A stretch of 64,000 bases of DNA from Psychroflexus lacisalsi (GCF_020164495.1 NZ_JAIQYZ010000002.1:186001-250000), one strand, 5' to 3'; counted from the first letter of the stretch, positions 35,751-43,931 are shown. Notes: generated by a model not told the origin, from the sequence alone. Numbers and translations: made by a program.

Positions 35751-35776
35751 TTCGTTTTCGTTTTCGTTTTCGTTTC
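35751..35776. repeat. 6-bp tandem repeat (TTCGTT, ~4.3 copies)
   Basis: Four TTCGTT units plus two bases within a 325-base AT-rich spacer (35641-35965) that otherwise shows no feature apart from the presumed promoter of the following plus-strand gene. Confidence 0.8.
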
Positions 35777-35965
35777 AGTGAACGTTGTACATTTATCTTA
35801 AATAAAATACTTAATCGTGTAGTGTCTAAATTATTTTTAGTTTGATTCACAACTTAGTCTGTATTATTTTAAGTAATTAATCAAAAAAAAATCCAAACTC
35901 AATATTTTATTAACGTTTATTTTATATTGCTCAACTAAAAAATATTAATTAAGTTAATCTATAAA

Positions 35966-37201
35966 ATGACTTATAAAATTTCAATCCTCCTTTTATTTTC
36001 TTTCTTTTTCACTAGTGCACAAAAAGATTTTAAATCAGGCTATTTCATTGCTGATGGAATAAAAACAGATTGTTTAATTGAAAATAAATTTTGGAATTCT
36101 AGTCCCGATGAGTTTGTTTACAAACTCGATAAAGATAGTCCTACCAAAACACGAAATAAATTCAACACCAGTGAATTTGGCTTAAATGGTTATTTTAAAT
36201 TTATAAGTGCTGATTTAGATATTGATGAAAGTAAATGGGAAACTGATAATTTAGACTACAATAGAGAACCTGAGTTTGAAAAGAAAAGGGTCTTCTTAAG
36301 ATTAATTATTGATAGTGAAGTCAAATTTTATAATTACACAAGAGGCAAAAATATAAAACGCTATTTCTATCAAATTGGAAATTCTGATATTGAGCAATTA
36401 GTTTACAAGAAATATTTAATAAGAGATAAAAACAAACAAATAGGAGAAAATGATGCCTATAAACAATGGTTGTTTAATAATTTAAAGTGTGAAGATCAGT
36501 CTCTAAATGATGTCGAGAAATTGAAATATAATGAAACTAGTCTTAAAAAATATTTTATAGAATATAATGAGTGTATAGGAGCAGAAATTAAGTTCATTGA
36601 TAAAAAACAAAAAGTAGATTTTTTAAAATATCTTGATTTTAGTTTTTCTCTAAAAGGAGGAGTTGAATTTGGCTCAACCAAGGTTGTAAATGCGTTGAGA
36701 GAAAACCTAAACACTGATTTAGGCAGCAGTGAAGCTTTTCGTTATGGGGTGGAAGCAGAATTCTATTTGCCATTTTTGAAAAAGCAATTTTCTTTTTACT
36801 CTGATCCGAGTTATCGCTCAATTTCTATCTCACTATCTATTCCTGATGAAAGATTGACTGGAAATCTTAAGAATGTCAACTATAATTACAGCTCATTTGA
36901 AATACCACTTGGCATTAGATATTATTATTACTTCAATGAGGCTACACAACTATTTCTAAATTATGCATACGTATTTGATAATGTGGGTGATGATTCTTCT
37001 GTAGAATTCAGTAGAGCTGATGGAACAAGCCTGGGAGGTTTTAGTAATTTGAAAACAAATGAAAGTCAATATTTCGGTGTAGGTTTAAGAGCTTTCGATC
37101 GCTTTAGTGGTGAATTGAGATTCTATACCAACAAGGACATAGGACCAAATATTGAGTATTCAAATTCAATTACCCTAGTGGTTGGATATAAAGTTTTTTA
37201 G
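35966..37201 (+). CDS. Outer-membrane beta-barrel protein with a novel N-terminal domain
   Basis: 411 residues. Signal peptide 1-18 (LLLFSFFFTSAQ). N-terminal domain (~20-200) starts 'KSGYFIADGIKTDCLIEN', a layout seen in many flavobacterial proteins of unknown role; the C-terminal half (~220-411) is an 8-strand-type barrel ('FSLKGGVEFGSTK', 'LGIRYYYYFNEATQLFLNYAYVF', 'YFGVGLRAFDR', ending LVVGYKVF with terminal Phe). It is probably a surface-exposed or periplasm-facing outer-membrane protein. The function is unknown. Confidence 0.75.
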   Translation: MTYKISILLLFSFFFTSAQKDFKSGYFIADGIKTDCLIENKFWNSSPDEFVYKLDKDSPTKTRNKFNTSEFGLNGYFKFISADLDIDESKWETDNLDYNREPEFEKKRVFLRLIIDSEVKFYNYTRGKNIKRYFYQIGNSDIEQLVYKKYLIRDKNKQIGENDAYKQWLFNNLKCEDQSLNDVEKLKYNETSLKKYFIEYNECIGAEIKFIDKKQKVDFLKYLDFSFSLKGGVEFGSTKVVNALRENLNTDLGSSEAFRYGVEAEFYLPFLKKQFSFYSDPSYRSISISLSIPDERLTGNLKNVNYNYSSFEIPLGIRYYYYFNEATQLFLNYAYVFDNVGDDSSVEFSRADGTSLGGFSNLKTNESQYFGVGLRAFDRFSGELRFYTNKDIGPNIEYSNSITLVVGYKVF

Positions 37202-37315
37202 GTAGTGAATCCAGTTGCATTACACGATACAAATACAACTGAAGATTTTAAAAAGTCATGGTATCTAGAACATAAAAACACTCAAGCAAGCAACTTTTTT
37301 CTTTAAAAAAGAACC

Positions 37316-37384
37316 CACTTCGTGCATCCCAAAGCGTTCTGCTTTGAAAATCAAAACACCCCATTTAAAACTTCAAGCAAGCTT
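37316..37384. repeat. 69-bp direct repeat, copy 1 (second copy 37439-37507)
   Basis: CACTTCGTGCATCCCAAAGC to TTCAAGCAAGCTT; 65 of 69 bases match the copy at 37439-37507, 54 bases apart. Each contains a small AAAGC-GTTCYG-CTTT hairpin. The second copy forms part of the tRNA-Arg terminator, so this one looks like a duplicated and decayed terminator block. Confidence 0.85.
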
Positions 37385-37438
37385 GGTCTTAAATTAAGAA
37401 CAGACACGGTTCTCAATTAATAGTAATACGTAAGGATT

Positions 37439-37507
37439 CACTTCGTGCATCCCAAAGCGTTCCGCTTTGAAAATCAAAACACCTTATTTAAAATTTCAAG
37501 CAAGCTT
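37439..37507. repeat. 69-bp direct repeat, copy 2
   Basis: Matches 37316-37384 at 65 of 69 positions. Its right part supplies one arm of the terminator hairpin at 37477-37526. Confidence 0.85.
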
Positions 37508-37526
37508 GATTTTAAATAAGGTGTTT
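37477..37526 (-). terminator. Terminator of tRNA-Arg
   Basis: AAACACCTTATTTAAAAT (37477-37494) and its exact complement (37509-37526) form an 18-bp perfect stem with a 14-base loop, 12 bases after the tRNA 3' end. Confidence 0.8.
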
Positions 37527-37538
37527 CTATTTATTCGT

Positions 37539-37611
37539 GACCGCGGAGGGATTCAAACCCCCAACCCTCAGAGCCGAAATCTGATGCGCTATTCAGTTGC
37601 GCCACGCGGCC
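37539..37611 (-). tRNA. tRNA-Arg (anticodon UCG)
   Basis: 73 bases fold as a full cloverleaf on the minus strand: acceptor GGCCGCG/CGCGGTC (one G-U pair), D arm GCGC/GCGC, anticodon stem TCAGA/TCTGA with loop TTTCGGC giving anticodon TCG, 5-base variable loop, T arm GGGGG/CCCTC with loop TTTGAAT. CCA is not encoded. It reads CGN arginine codons. Confidence 0.95.
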
Positions 37612-37670
37612 TCAAATTCCCGCGAAAGCGGAAATATATTTACATTGCAAAATTACAATACTAATCTATC

Positions 37671-38120
37671 TTAAGACAAGTTCTCTTTTACAATTTTAGA
37701 AATAGTTTTGCCATCAGCTCTACCGGCAAGCTTTTGCGTAGCCAAGCCCATCACTTTTCCCATGTCTTTCATCGAGTCGGCGCCGGTTTCAGCAATAATA
37801 GCTTTTACCTCCTTCCCCACTTCCTCTTCACTCAATTGTGCTGGTAGAAATTGTTCGATGATTTTAGCCTCTTCCAATTCTGCATCAGCCAGATCTTTAC
37901 GGTCCTGCTCCAGATACAAGTCAGCACTATCTTTTCTTTGTTTTACCAGTTTTTGAACCAACTTCAACTCATCCGCTTCACTCATGTCTTCCTTATTGGA
38001 TGAGGCGGTTTTAGCCTTCAAAATTTCACTTTTTATAGATCTTAAAGAAGCTAAAGCAACAGAATCTTTTGCTTTCATCGCTTCTTTCATTTTAGTCATT
38101 ACTTCTTGTTCCAGTGCCAT
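37671..38120 (-). CDS. GatB/YqeY domain protein
   Basis: 149 residues, helical, cytosolic. 'MTKMKEAMKAKDSVALASLRSIKSEIL' at the start, 'RKDSADLYLEQDRKDLADAELEE' and 'MKDMGKVMGLATQKLAGRADGKTISKIVKE' at the end are the YqeY family. The domain is shared with the C-terminal tRNA-binding part of the GatB amidotransferase subunit, but YqeY alone has no proven role. In many flavobacteria this gene follows ftsZ; here it is next to tRNA-Arg instead. Divergent from the TauE/SafE gene. Confidence 0.93.
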   Translation of the reverse strand: MALEQEVMTKMKEAMKAKDSVALASLRSIKSEILKAKTASSNKEDMSEADELKLVQKLVKQRKDSADLYLEQDRKDLADAELEEAKIIEQFLPAQLSEEEVGKEVKAIIAETGADSMKDMGKVMGLATQKLAGRADGKTISKIVKENLS

Positions 38121-38184
38121 TATCTATTTTTTGGCTAAGATAATTAATAATCTTTCAAAATCAATTGAAAGCCCTACTTTCAAT

Positions 38185-38228
38185 GTAACCAAAGTTACTG
38201 CCTCAGCTTTAGTTGCGTTCTACATTTG
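38185..38228 (+). promoter_or_regulatory. Palindromic operator plus -7 box upstream of the TauE/SafE gene
   Basis: GTAACCAAAGTTAC at 38185-38198 is a perfect GTAAC-N4-GTTAC palindrome and TACATTTG at 38221-38228 is a perfect TAnnTTTG -7 box, 29.5 bp from the palindrome centre, exactly as at the peroxiredoxin promoter. Confidence 0.7.
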
Positions 38229-38253
38229 TATTTTAAAAAAGGAAATTTACCTC

Positions 38254-39057
38254 ATGGAAATAATAGAGATATTAGGTTTTTTTGGAGCACTCATCATAGG
38301 AATAGTTCTTGGGCTCATAGGAGGCGGAGGCTCAATTCTTACAGTTCCAGTGTTGGTGTATTTACTCATGGAAGATCCGGTCACAGCAACCGCCTATTCG
38401 CTTTTTGTCGTGGGTACAGCAAGTTTGGTGGGCGCCGTGCGCAATATGCAAAAGGGTCTGGTGGACATCAAAACAGCCACCGTATTTGCCATTCCGGCGT
38501 TTATTGCCGTTTATGCGACACGAAAATATGCAGTTCCCGCCATTCCTGACTCCCTTTTTACCGTTGCCGACTTCGAAGTGACCAAAGACGTAGGCATCAT
38601 GCTGTTTTTCGCACTGATTATGCTTTTGGCCTCTTATTCCATGATCAAAAACAAAAAAGAAGAACTGAACGATATAGAAGTGGAGGTCAAATACAATTAT
38701 CCTCTCATCATAGTCGAAGGAATTGTCGTTGGATTCCTTACGGGAATTGTAGGCGCAGGAGGAGGATTTCTTATCATTCCAGCTTTGGTGTTGCTTGCCA
38801 AACTCCCTATGAAAAAAGCTGTGGCGACCTCATTGCTTATTATCGCCGTCAAGTCCTTAATTGGGTTCTTGGGCGACGTCCAAAATATAGATATTGAGTG
38901 GTCCTTCCTGGGAATTTTCACCGGACTCTCCGTCGTCGGTATTTTTCTAGGCATCTGGCTCAACAAATTTATCGACGGCAAAAAGCTTAAAAAAGGCTTT
39001 GGCTGGTTCGTCCTCCTCATGGGCATCTACATTGTTTACAAAGAGTTCACCGCTTAA
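38254..39057 (+). CDS. TauE/SafE-family sulfite/sulfur-anion permease
   Basis: 267 residues from ATG 38254, preceded by AAAAGGA and the promoter described above; the frame stays open further upstream but that part lies before the promoter and is antisense to yqeY. About 8 membrane segments in two halves, each opening with the family's glycine signature: 'IVLGLIGGGGSILTVPVLVYLL' and 'FLTGIVGAGGGFLIIPALVLL'. Members export sulfite, sulfoacetate or other anions, or take up sulfur compounds. The shared operator with sqr suggests a role in handling sulfur oxidation products. Confidence 0.9.
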   Translation: MEIIEILGFFGALIIGIVLGLIGGGGSILTVPVLVYLLMEDPVTATAYSLFVVGTASLVGAVRNMQKGLVDIKTATVFAIPAFIAVYATRKYAVPAIPDSLFTVADFEVTKDVGIMLFFALIMLLASYSMIKNKKEELNDIEVEVKYNYPLIIVEGIVVGFLTGIVGAGGGFLIIPALVLLAKLPMKKAVATSLLIIAVKSLIGFLGDVQNIDIEWSFLGIFTGLSVVGIFLGIWLNKFIDGKKLKKGFGWFVLLMGIYIVYKEFTA

Positions 39058-39073
39058 ATCAGAATAATCTTCA

Positions 39074-39215
39074 GGAGCTATTCCCGCTATCCGTTTCAAG
39101 TCCAGCTGCATCTGCTGGCAAAAACTAGAAAGACTCAAAGAGCTCATAAAATCGCTTTTGGTCTTGAGTTTTTCAGCGCACCTGCACCTTGGGCTTTTCA
39201 CTTCTATCGGGGCTA
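39074..39215. repeat. REP-like element, family B, reverse orientation
   Basis: Starts GGAGCTATTCCCGCTATCC and ends CTATCGGGGCTA, the reverse complement of the borders of the copies at 9568 and 20567. The interior differs (AACTAGAAAGACTCAAAGAG, TTTTGGTCTTGAGTTTTT form its own stem). Lies 16 bases after the TauE/SafE stop. Confidence 0.75.
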
Positions 39216-39578
39216 AGGTGGTTTTAATTTAGAATTTGAGATTTAAGATTTGTAATGTCATTCTAATTCACCTTTTAAAACCAAATTTCACGACTCAATC
39301 AAGTTATAATTTCACTCTCTCGGCGATATTCAAATTTCTCAAAGATTCATACCAAAGGGTGTTATCCACAATTTCAACTGCATTCCCTCACGGTTTTGGA
39401 GATAACTTTCATAAAACTTTTATATCATCTCTTGTCATTAATCATAAGAATACGCTAGTTTAGCTATCAAATAACTAGCGAATCTTACTAAAATCTGTTT
39501 TTATCACGTTTCTAAGATGGGATAATGATTGGTTTGGTAATCATATAACCCGTTGTGTTTCATACTAAAAAAAAATAA
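39216..39578. other. Intergenic stretch with no recognised gene
   Basis: About 360 bases between a REP-like element and an accessory gene. A 75-codon frame (39236-39463) has no recognisable composition or motif and I do not call it. No hairpin of note. Confidence 0.4.
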
Positions 39579-40250
39579 ATGCAATATGATAACTTAACAA
39601 AAGAAGAATTACTAATTGAAATTGATAATAAGTCAAAAGCAATTATTAATATGGGAAAACAATTAAAAGCCATTACTCCCAAACTAGAAACATTTGATAT
39701 TTATTTAATAGCTTCTCTTAATAGAACAGTTAACATTTCCAAAGCATATACAAGTCTAATTAGAGATAATAATTTTATCGCTGCCGCCCCATTAGTTAGA
39801 ATAAATATTGACACATTATTAAGATTGTATGCATCAATTATTTCGGCATACGATAGAAATACATTTGCATCAAAAGTAATGAATGGTGAATTGATAAATA
39901 AAATGAAACTTGGGACGACTAAGCAAAAGCTGAGTGATGTAACTCTTTATACTGAAATGTCTAAAATTGAAAAAATGGAATGGGTTACTAAAATATATAA
40001 AGCAGGTAATTCATTTGTCCATTTAGAAAAATCTCATATTTTTTCATCTTTGAAAGTTATCGATAAAAAAGAAAAACTTATTAATATGTCGATAGGTTTT
40101 CACGATTCATTTATTCCTGAGAGCGAAAAAATTGGGTCAGCATATTGGATGAATAAAACCATTGACTCAATCATAGAGCAAGCACAAATTTGGATGTATG
40201 AAAAGTCTCAAAAAACAGGCTTTGACATTGAAAAATTGAACGACATATAA
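39579..40250 (+). CDS. Hypothetical protein, 223 residues (accessory region)
   Basis: Not recognised. Soluble and helical, with a short coiled-coil-like N-terminus ('LTKEELLIEIDNKSKAIINMGKQL'), 'AAAPLVRINIDTLLRLYASI' near 75 and 'YKAGNSFVHLEKSHIF' near 155, a pattern seen in proteins resembling abortive-infection or hospitalised-type helical bundles, but that is only a resemblance. Very AT-rich. It is followed by a palindromic element of the type that separates single accessory genes in flavobacteria (40282-40398). Confidence 0.6.
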   Translation: MQYDNLTKEELLIEIDNKSKAIINMGKQLKAITPKLETFDIYLIASLNRTVNISKAYTSLIRDNNFIAAAPLVRINIDTLLRLYASIISAYDRNTFASKVMNGELINKMKLGTTKQKLSDVTLYTEMSKIEKMEWVTKIYKAGNSFVHLEKSHIFSSLKVIDKKEKLINMSIGFHDSFIPESEKIGSAYWMNKTIDSIIEQAQIWMYEKSQKTGFDIEKLNDI

Positions 40251-40281
40251 ACTGTCTAAAAGAAAGTACGAAAACACAACA

Positions 40282-40398
40282 CCGCATATAGCAAATGGCT
40301 AGGGTTTAGGCTAAACCGAAAATTATTGTATTTTTAAAAAAATTAGTCCTTAACTATAACGCTTGTTTGCAAATCATCGCCAAAAGCTATATGCGCGG
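40282..40398. other. Palindrome-bounded intergenic element in the accessory region
   Basis: CCGCATATAGC (40282-40292) and GCTATATGCGCGG (40386-40398) are near-perfect inverted ends, with an inner GCTAGGG/TTCTAGCC-like pair reaching to about 40410. It separates two unrelated single genes. A similar AAACCGAAAATTA string recurs at ~40958. Reminiscent of cassette recombination sites; not proven. Confidence 0.45.
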
Positions 40399-40422
40399 AC
40401 CGTTCTAGCCCCTTTTAAGAAA

Positions 40423-40863
40423 ATGAAAGAAATACAGATAAAAAAATATGTTTTATACTTATTCGGCATATCAATTTTGGCCTTTATTCTAAATAAGTTG
40501 TACATCAGAAATTGGATTTTAGAAAACGATATGCCTGAATTCATTAAAATCGTAACATTCTCAATTCCAAATTTGATAGAAGCGATAATTGTAACGCTTA
40601 TTTCAACAGGAATACTTTTGCAAATGCGTCAACATTTCAGTAAGAAATTCGGTTCAATGAAAATAAAACATGTCCATATACTTGCATCAAGTGTTACAAC
40701 TATTTATGTTATATCTCAAGAACTGAAATTCCACAACTTAGGTGGAAATAACGTCTATGATCCTTACGACTTAATAGCCTCATTCATAGGATTGATTGGT
40801 ACATTTGGACTAATACGATTATTTGGATTTGCTGACAAGACAGGAATTGATACAAGAGATTAA
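40423..40863 (+). CDS. Small integral membrane protein, unknown function
   Basis: 146 residues from ATG 40423 (the frame is open further 5' but that part lies inside the palindromic element). About four membrane segments: 'YVLYLFGISILAFIL' (9-23), 'LIEAIIVTLISTGILL' (~51-66), 'ILASSVTTIYVIS' (~85-97), 'LIASFIGLIGTFGLIRLFGF' (~118-137). No family recognised. Stand-alone accessory gene. Confidence 0.55.
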   Translation: MKEIQIKKYVLYLFGISILAFILNKLYIRNWILENDMPEFIKIVTFSIPNLIEAIIVTLISTGILLQMRQHFSKKFGSMKIKHVHILASSVTTIYVISQELKFHNLGGNNVYDPYDLIASFIGLIGTFGLIRLFGFADKTGIDTRD

Positions 40864-41080
40864 ACGAGGAAAAATGAAAACGTGTGGCAACATCTAGTAT
40901 GGACAACAGCTACTATGAGCTAAAACCAAAGTTTTGAAATATTTAGAAACGTATAAGAGAAACCGAAAATTAAGCTAGTACTATGAATCTACTAGCCAAA
41001 GTAGCGGAACATTGTGGAAAATTAGGAGTAATTGAAAAAGCTTAACTTAGAATGATTAAATAAATCTAAAACAGATAATT

Positions 41081-41431
41081 ATGAAAACATTTAAACTGAT
41101 TTTCGCTGCATTTTTAATGTGTGTTACAATAATTAGTTGTTCAACGGCAAAACAATCTTCAGACTTTAATATAGATTATAAATTAGAAAAGGTTGTCTTT
41201 GACGTTAAAGATAATAGAGTTAAACAATTATTGGAACGTCAAAAAAATAAAACTGAGTTTAAAAAGGGACAATCTCTAAAAAAATCCACTTTTACTAAAG
41301 AAAGATCAAGGATTGTAAAACTAATCCGTGAAAATCACAATTCAAATTTTTCAGTAAATAAAATTCGCTTTGAAATTGACACCACTCTAGCGGATAATAA
41401 ATTTTCTGTTGTTGCAATAGTTCAAGAATGA
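41081..41431 (+). CDS. Small lipoprotein, unknown function
   Basis: 116 residues. Lipoprotein signal ending TIISC (Cys ~20), then a highly basic mature region (many Lys/Arg, 'RVKQLLERQKNKTEFKKGQSLKK') and a C-terminal beta-rich 'KIRFEIDTTLADNKFSVVAIVQE'. Not recognised. Flanked on both sides by non-coding segments of ~220 bases, consistent with a single-gene accessory unit. Confidence 0.65.
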   Translation: MKTFKLIFAAFLMCVTIISCSTAKQSSDFNIDYKLEKVVFDVKDNRVKQLLERQKNKTEFKKGQSLKKSTFTKERSRIVKLIRENHNSNFSVNKIRFEIDTTLADNKFSVVAIVQE

Positions 41432-41649
41432 TATGGGCTAAAGCTTTTAAATAATCTCTTGGATTTCTTGGAAAAACGTTGCAAAACAACATATAAAAAC
41501 AATCAATAATAAAAAATCGTGCTCGCTTGCTTAGCAGATTGTTATGCGGACAAACACGCCCACCTGCACAGTTTTTGTATAAGACGATATGCATTATTTT
41601 AAAAAATATATCGTCATAAACAGATTAACTAAAAATTAAAACCATCATT

Positions 41650-42498
41650 ATGAAAAACCTAATCATTATTCTATTAGTCTTTGTCGCCCCCCTCATCTCT
41701 TGTAAAGAGAGTCCAGAAGAAAAAAATGTAGTTAAAAAAGAAGAAGTTATTAGACCCATAAAAAGTTATGATTATTTAATATCCGATTATAAAAATTGGT
41801 GGTCTTATCATTACAATGAAATAGCATTAACCTCTGACTTTGAAGCGCTGAATGAAGACTCCGAAAAAATATCAAAAGAAGATTTTTTAAAGAAATTAAT
41901 ATCTGGAGATTACATCACTATCGAGATTGATTCTGAAAAGGACTTAACCGCCTATAAGCTTTATAGGTTACCAAAAGATCTAGATAATGAAATTTCAAAT
42001 GTTATGAAAAATGATGCCTACAGAGCTTTTGAGCTTTTTAAAATGGAGGGAACTAAATTTCCTGATTTTAAGGTTACTGACGTCAATGGAATAGAATACA
42101 GTAATAAAAAATTTGAAGGGAAGACGACAGTCATCAAAACATGGTTTATAAATTGTAAAGCGTGTATAGCTGAGATGCCAGAATTAAATGAATTTGTCGA
42201 CATTTATAAAAATAAAGATATACAGTTTTTAAGTCTTGCAACAAATGAAAGAGAACCTCTACTGAATTTTCTGAAGAAAAATGAATTCAAATACGATGTT
42301 TTACCAAATCAAGAGCATTTAATTGAAAATAAACTTAAGCTTACTGTATATCCAACTCATTTAATAGTAAATGAAAAAGGGATAATTAAAAAGGTTTTTA
42401 AAAAAGCTTCTCAAATCATTTCCTACATTGATCAGGATAAATTGATGATTAAAGATGAGAAAACAAATTTAGCCCCACCGCCACCACCAGCTGGATAA
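41650..42498 (+). CDS. TlpA/AhpC-type thiol-disulfide lipoprotein
   Basis: 282 residues. Lipoprotein signal ending PLISC (Cys ~18). A charged N-terminal region of ~120 residues is followed by a thioredoxin-like domain (~135-265): 'FPDFKVTDVNGIEYSNKKFEGKTTVIKTWFINCKACIAEMPEL' carries the redox pair as CKAC instead of the common CGPC or CxPC, followed by cis-Pro in 'TVYPTHLIV'. It ends in a short APPPPPAG tail. Probably a periplasmic disulfide reductase. It is followed by a truncated relative at 42509. Confidence 0.82.
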   Translation: MKNLIIILLVFVAPLISCKESPEEKNVVKKEEVIRPIKSYDYLISDYKNWWSYHYNEIALTSDFEALNEDSEKISKEDFLKKLISGDYITIEIDSEKDLTAYKLYRLPKDLDNEISNVMKNDAYRAFELFKMEGTKFPDFKVTDVNGIEYSNKKFEGKTTVIKTWFINCKACIAEMPELNEFVDIYKNKDIQFLSLATNEREPLLNFLKKNEFKYDVLPNQEHLIENKLKLTVYPTHLIVNEKGIIKKVFKKASQIISYIDQDKLMIKDEKTNLAPPPPPAG

Positions 42499-42508
42499 AT
42501 AGCTTTAA

Positions 42509-43282
42509 AATGCTAATAAGGACTTTTCTCACTATCGCTTCTTGTGGTTGGAAGATAGTCCCATGACATTTGAGGCTTCAGGTTCAGACTTCAAAAAGGC
42601 AACGGTGAAAGGTTCAAAAGAGGAAGATTTAAGTCAGCAACTAAGCAAACAAACGGATTCACTACCCAGAAATGAGCGCCTGCAAAAAGACCTGGAGTTT
42701 GTAAACAATCATCCCAATAGCCTTCATGCGGCTTATCTTCTATCTGTCTTTTCATCGACTTGGGGAAAAAAGAAATCGAAAGAGCTGTTTGACAACTTTT
42801 CAGAGAATAACAAAAACTCCGACTACGGAAAAAGCATTTCAAAATTTATCGAGCTGAATCAGAATCCTGAAATCGGAGACCAGTACATCGATTTCGAAAT
42901 GCCGGATACCCGTGGCGAAATGAAACGTTTATCGGAAGTTGAAGGTGAATTGGTGCTGTTGGAATTTTGGGCTTCAAACTGTGGACCTTGCAGACAGGAA
43001 AATCCAAATTTGGTAAACACCTATAACGAATTCAAAGACAAAGGATTTGAAATTTTTGCGGTGTCTGAGGACATCCAAAAAGAGAAATGGTTAAAAGCTA
43101 TTGAAGAAGATAATTTACCATGGCTACAAGTAAGTGATTTAAAAAGGAACAATACGGCATCCATGATTTATGGATTAAATGGAATTCCTGACAATTTCCT
43201 GATTGACAACGACGGGATTATCGTTGGACGAAATTTACGCGGTGAAAAGCTAAATGAAAAATTGAAAGATATTTTGAATTAG
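42509..43282 (+). pseudogene. N-terminally truncated TlpA-like (DUF4369 type) thiol-disulfide oxidoreductase
   Basis: The frame is open from 42509 to the TAG... stop at 43282, with 'KDFSHYRFLWLEDSPMTFEASG' readable before any ATG. In full-length relatives this text lies well inside the N-terminal DUF4369 domain, so the signal peptide and first ~80 residues are missing. The C-terminal domain is intact: 'FWASNCGPCRQENPNLV' with CGPC and 'GLNGIPDNFLIDNDG' with cis-Pro. A start at TTG 42542 or ATG 42563 would give a cytosolic fragment lacking export. The break point is close to the stop of the preceding TlpA-like gene, suggesting deletion or recombination there. Confidence 0.7.
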
Positions 43283-43371
43283 ACTTAGTTTTCAACGTCA
43301 ATTAAAATAAATTACTATTTTCACTTAAAATTTTCATACCCCTGACTGAAACCAATCCTTAAACCAACCTT

Positions 43372-43836
43372 ATGAAAACCTGGAATTTTAAGATAGATGA
43401 CCACCCCAAAGAGGTAAGTCAAAAACTAAAGTTGGCATTCAGACCTGTTACTGGTTTAGTGTTCAAGATGAACCAGGATAAAAATTCAATAACTTTCAAA
43501 ATGCGAAGGAGAATTTTATACCCCTGGTACCTGTTTTTTCTCAATAGTATCATTGTGAAAGGAAAATTATCAAAGGCTGAGGCCCCAGACAAGGCTCAGG
43601 TAGAAATTTCCTTTAACCAGCATTTTCTATGGGTTTTAGTTATCGCTACAGATATCATTCTGGGTTTAGCACTTTTCATTGCGGTTATTTCAGGTAAAAT
43701 TGAAGGTAGCTTAGCCTACGGCGTTGCAGCTCTGATTTTAGCGATTGGAATTGTAGTCTGGTTTAGAATTCAGAAGAAATATTCAAGAGATGTTCAGGAT
43801 TATAAAACTTTAATTTCTGAAACTCTTGGTGTCTAG
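43372..43836 (+). CDS. Small membrane protein, unknown function
   Basis: 154 residues. A soluble N-terminal half ('WNFKIDDHPKEVSQKLKLAFRPVTGLVFKMNQDKNSITFKMRRR') resembles a small PH-like beta domain, then two membrane segments 'LWVLVIATDIILGLALFIAVI' (~87-107) and 'LAYGVAALILAIGIVVWFRI' (~114-133). No named family. It is one of a run of plus-strand small membrane or exported proteins in 41-49.6 kb. Confidence 0.6.
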   Translation: MKTWNFKIDDHPKEVSQKLKLAFRPVTGLVFKMNQDKNSITFKMRRRILYPWYLFFLNSIIVKGKLSKAEAPDKAQVEISFNQHFLWVLVIATDIILGLALFIAVISGKIEGSLAYGVAALILAIGIVVWFRIQKKYSRDVQDYKTLISETLGV

Positions 43837-43931
43837 TTCTATAATTCAGTTTAAAATATGGGATCGATTTTAAGTAAAATAAAAAAATCCATTTTTTTAA
43901 AAAATTGAAATTATCCTAAATAACCAAAAGA

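Noticed and set aside
37984-38253. Open frame upstream of the TauE/SafE gene giving a 90-residue N-terminal extension
   Set aside because: It runs antisense through yqeY and lies before a perfect promoter and ribosome binding site; ATG 38254 gives the family's normal start.
39236-39463. 75-codon open frame in the spacer after the REP-like element
   Set aside because: No motif, signal peptide or gene-like composition, and it is isolated.
40282-40398. A true integron attC site
   Set aside because: I could not find the RYYYAAC/GTTRRRY core pair at the ends, and there is no integrase in the window; kept only as a cassette-like spacer.
40982-41044. 20-codon frame beginning MNLLAKVAEHCG
   Set aside because: Too short to support; it may be a remnant of a gene end inside the accessory spacer but nothing confirms this.
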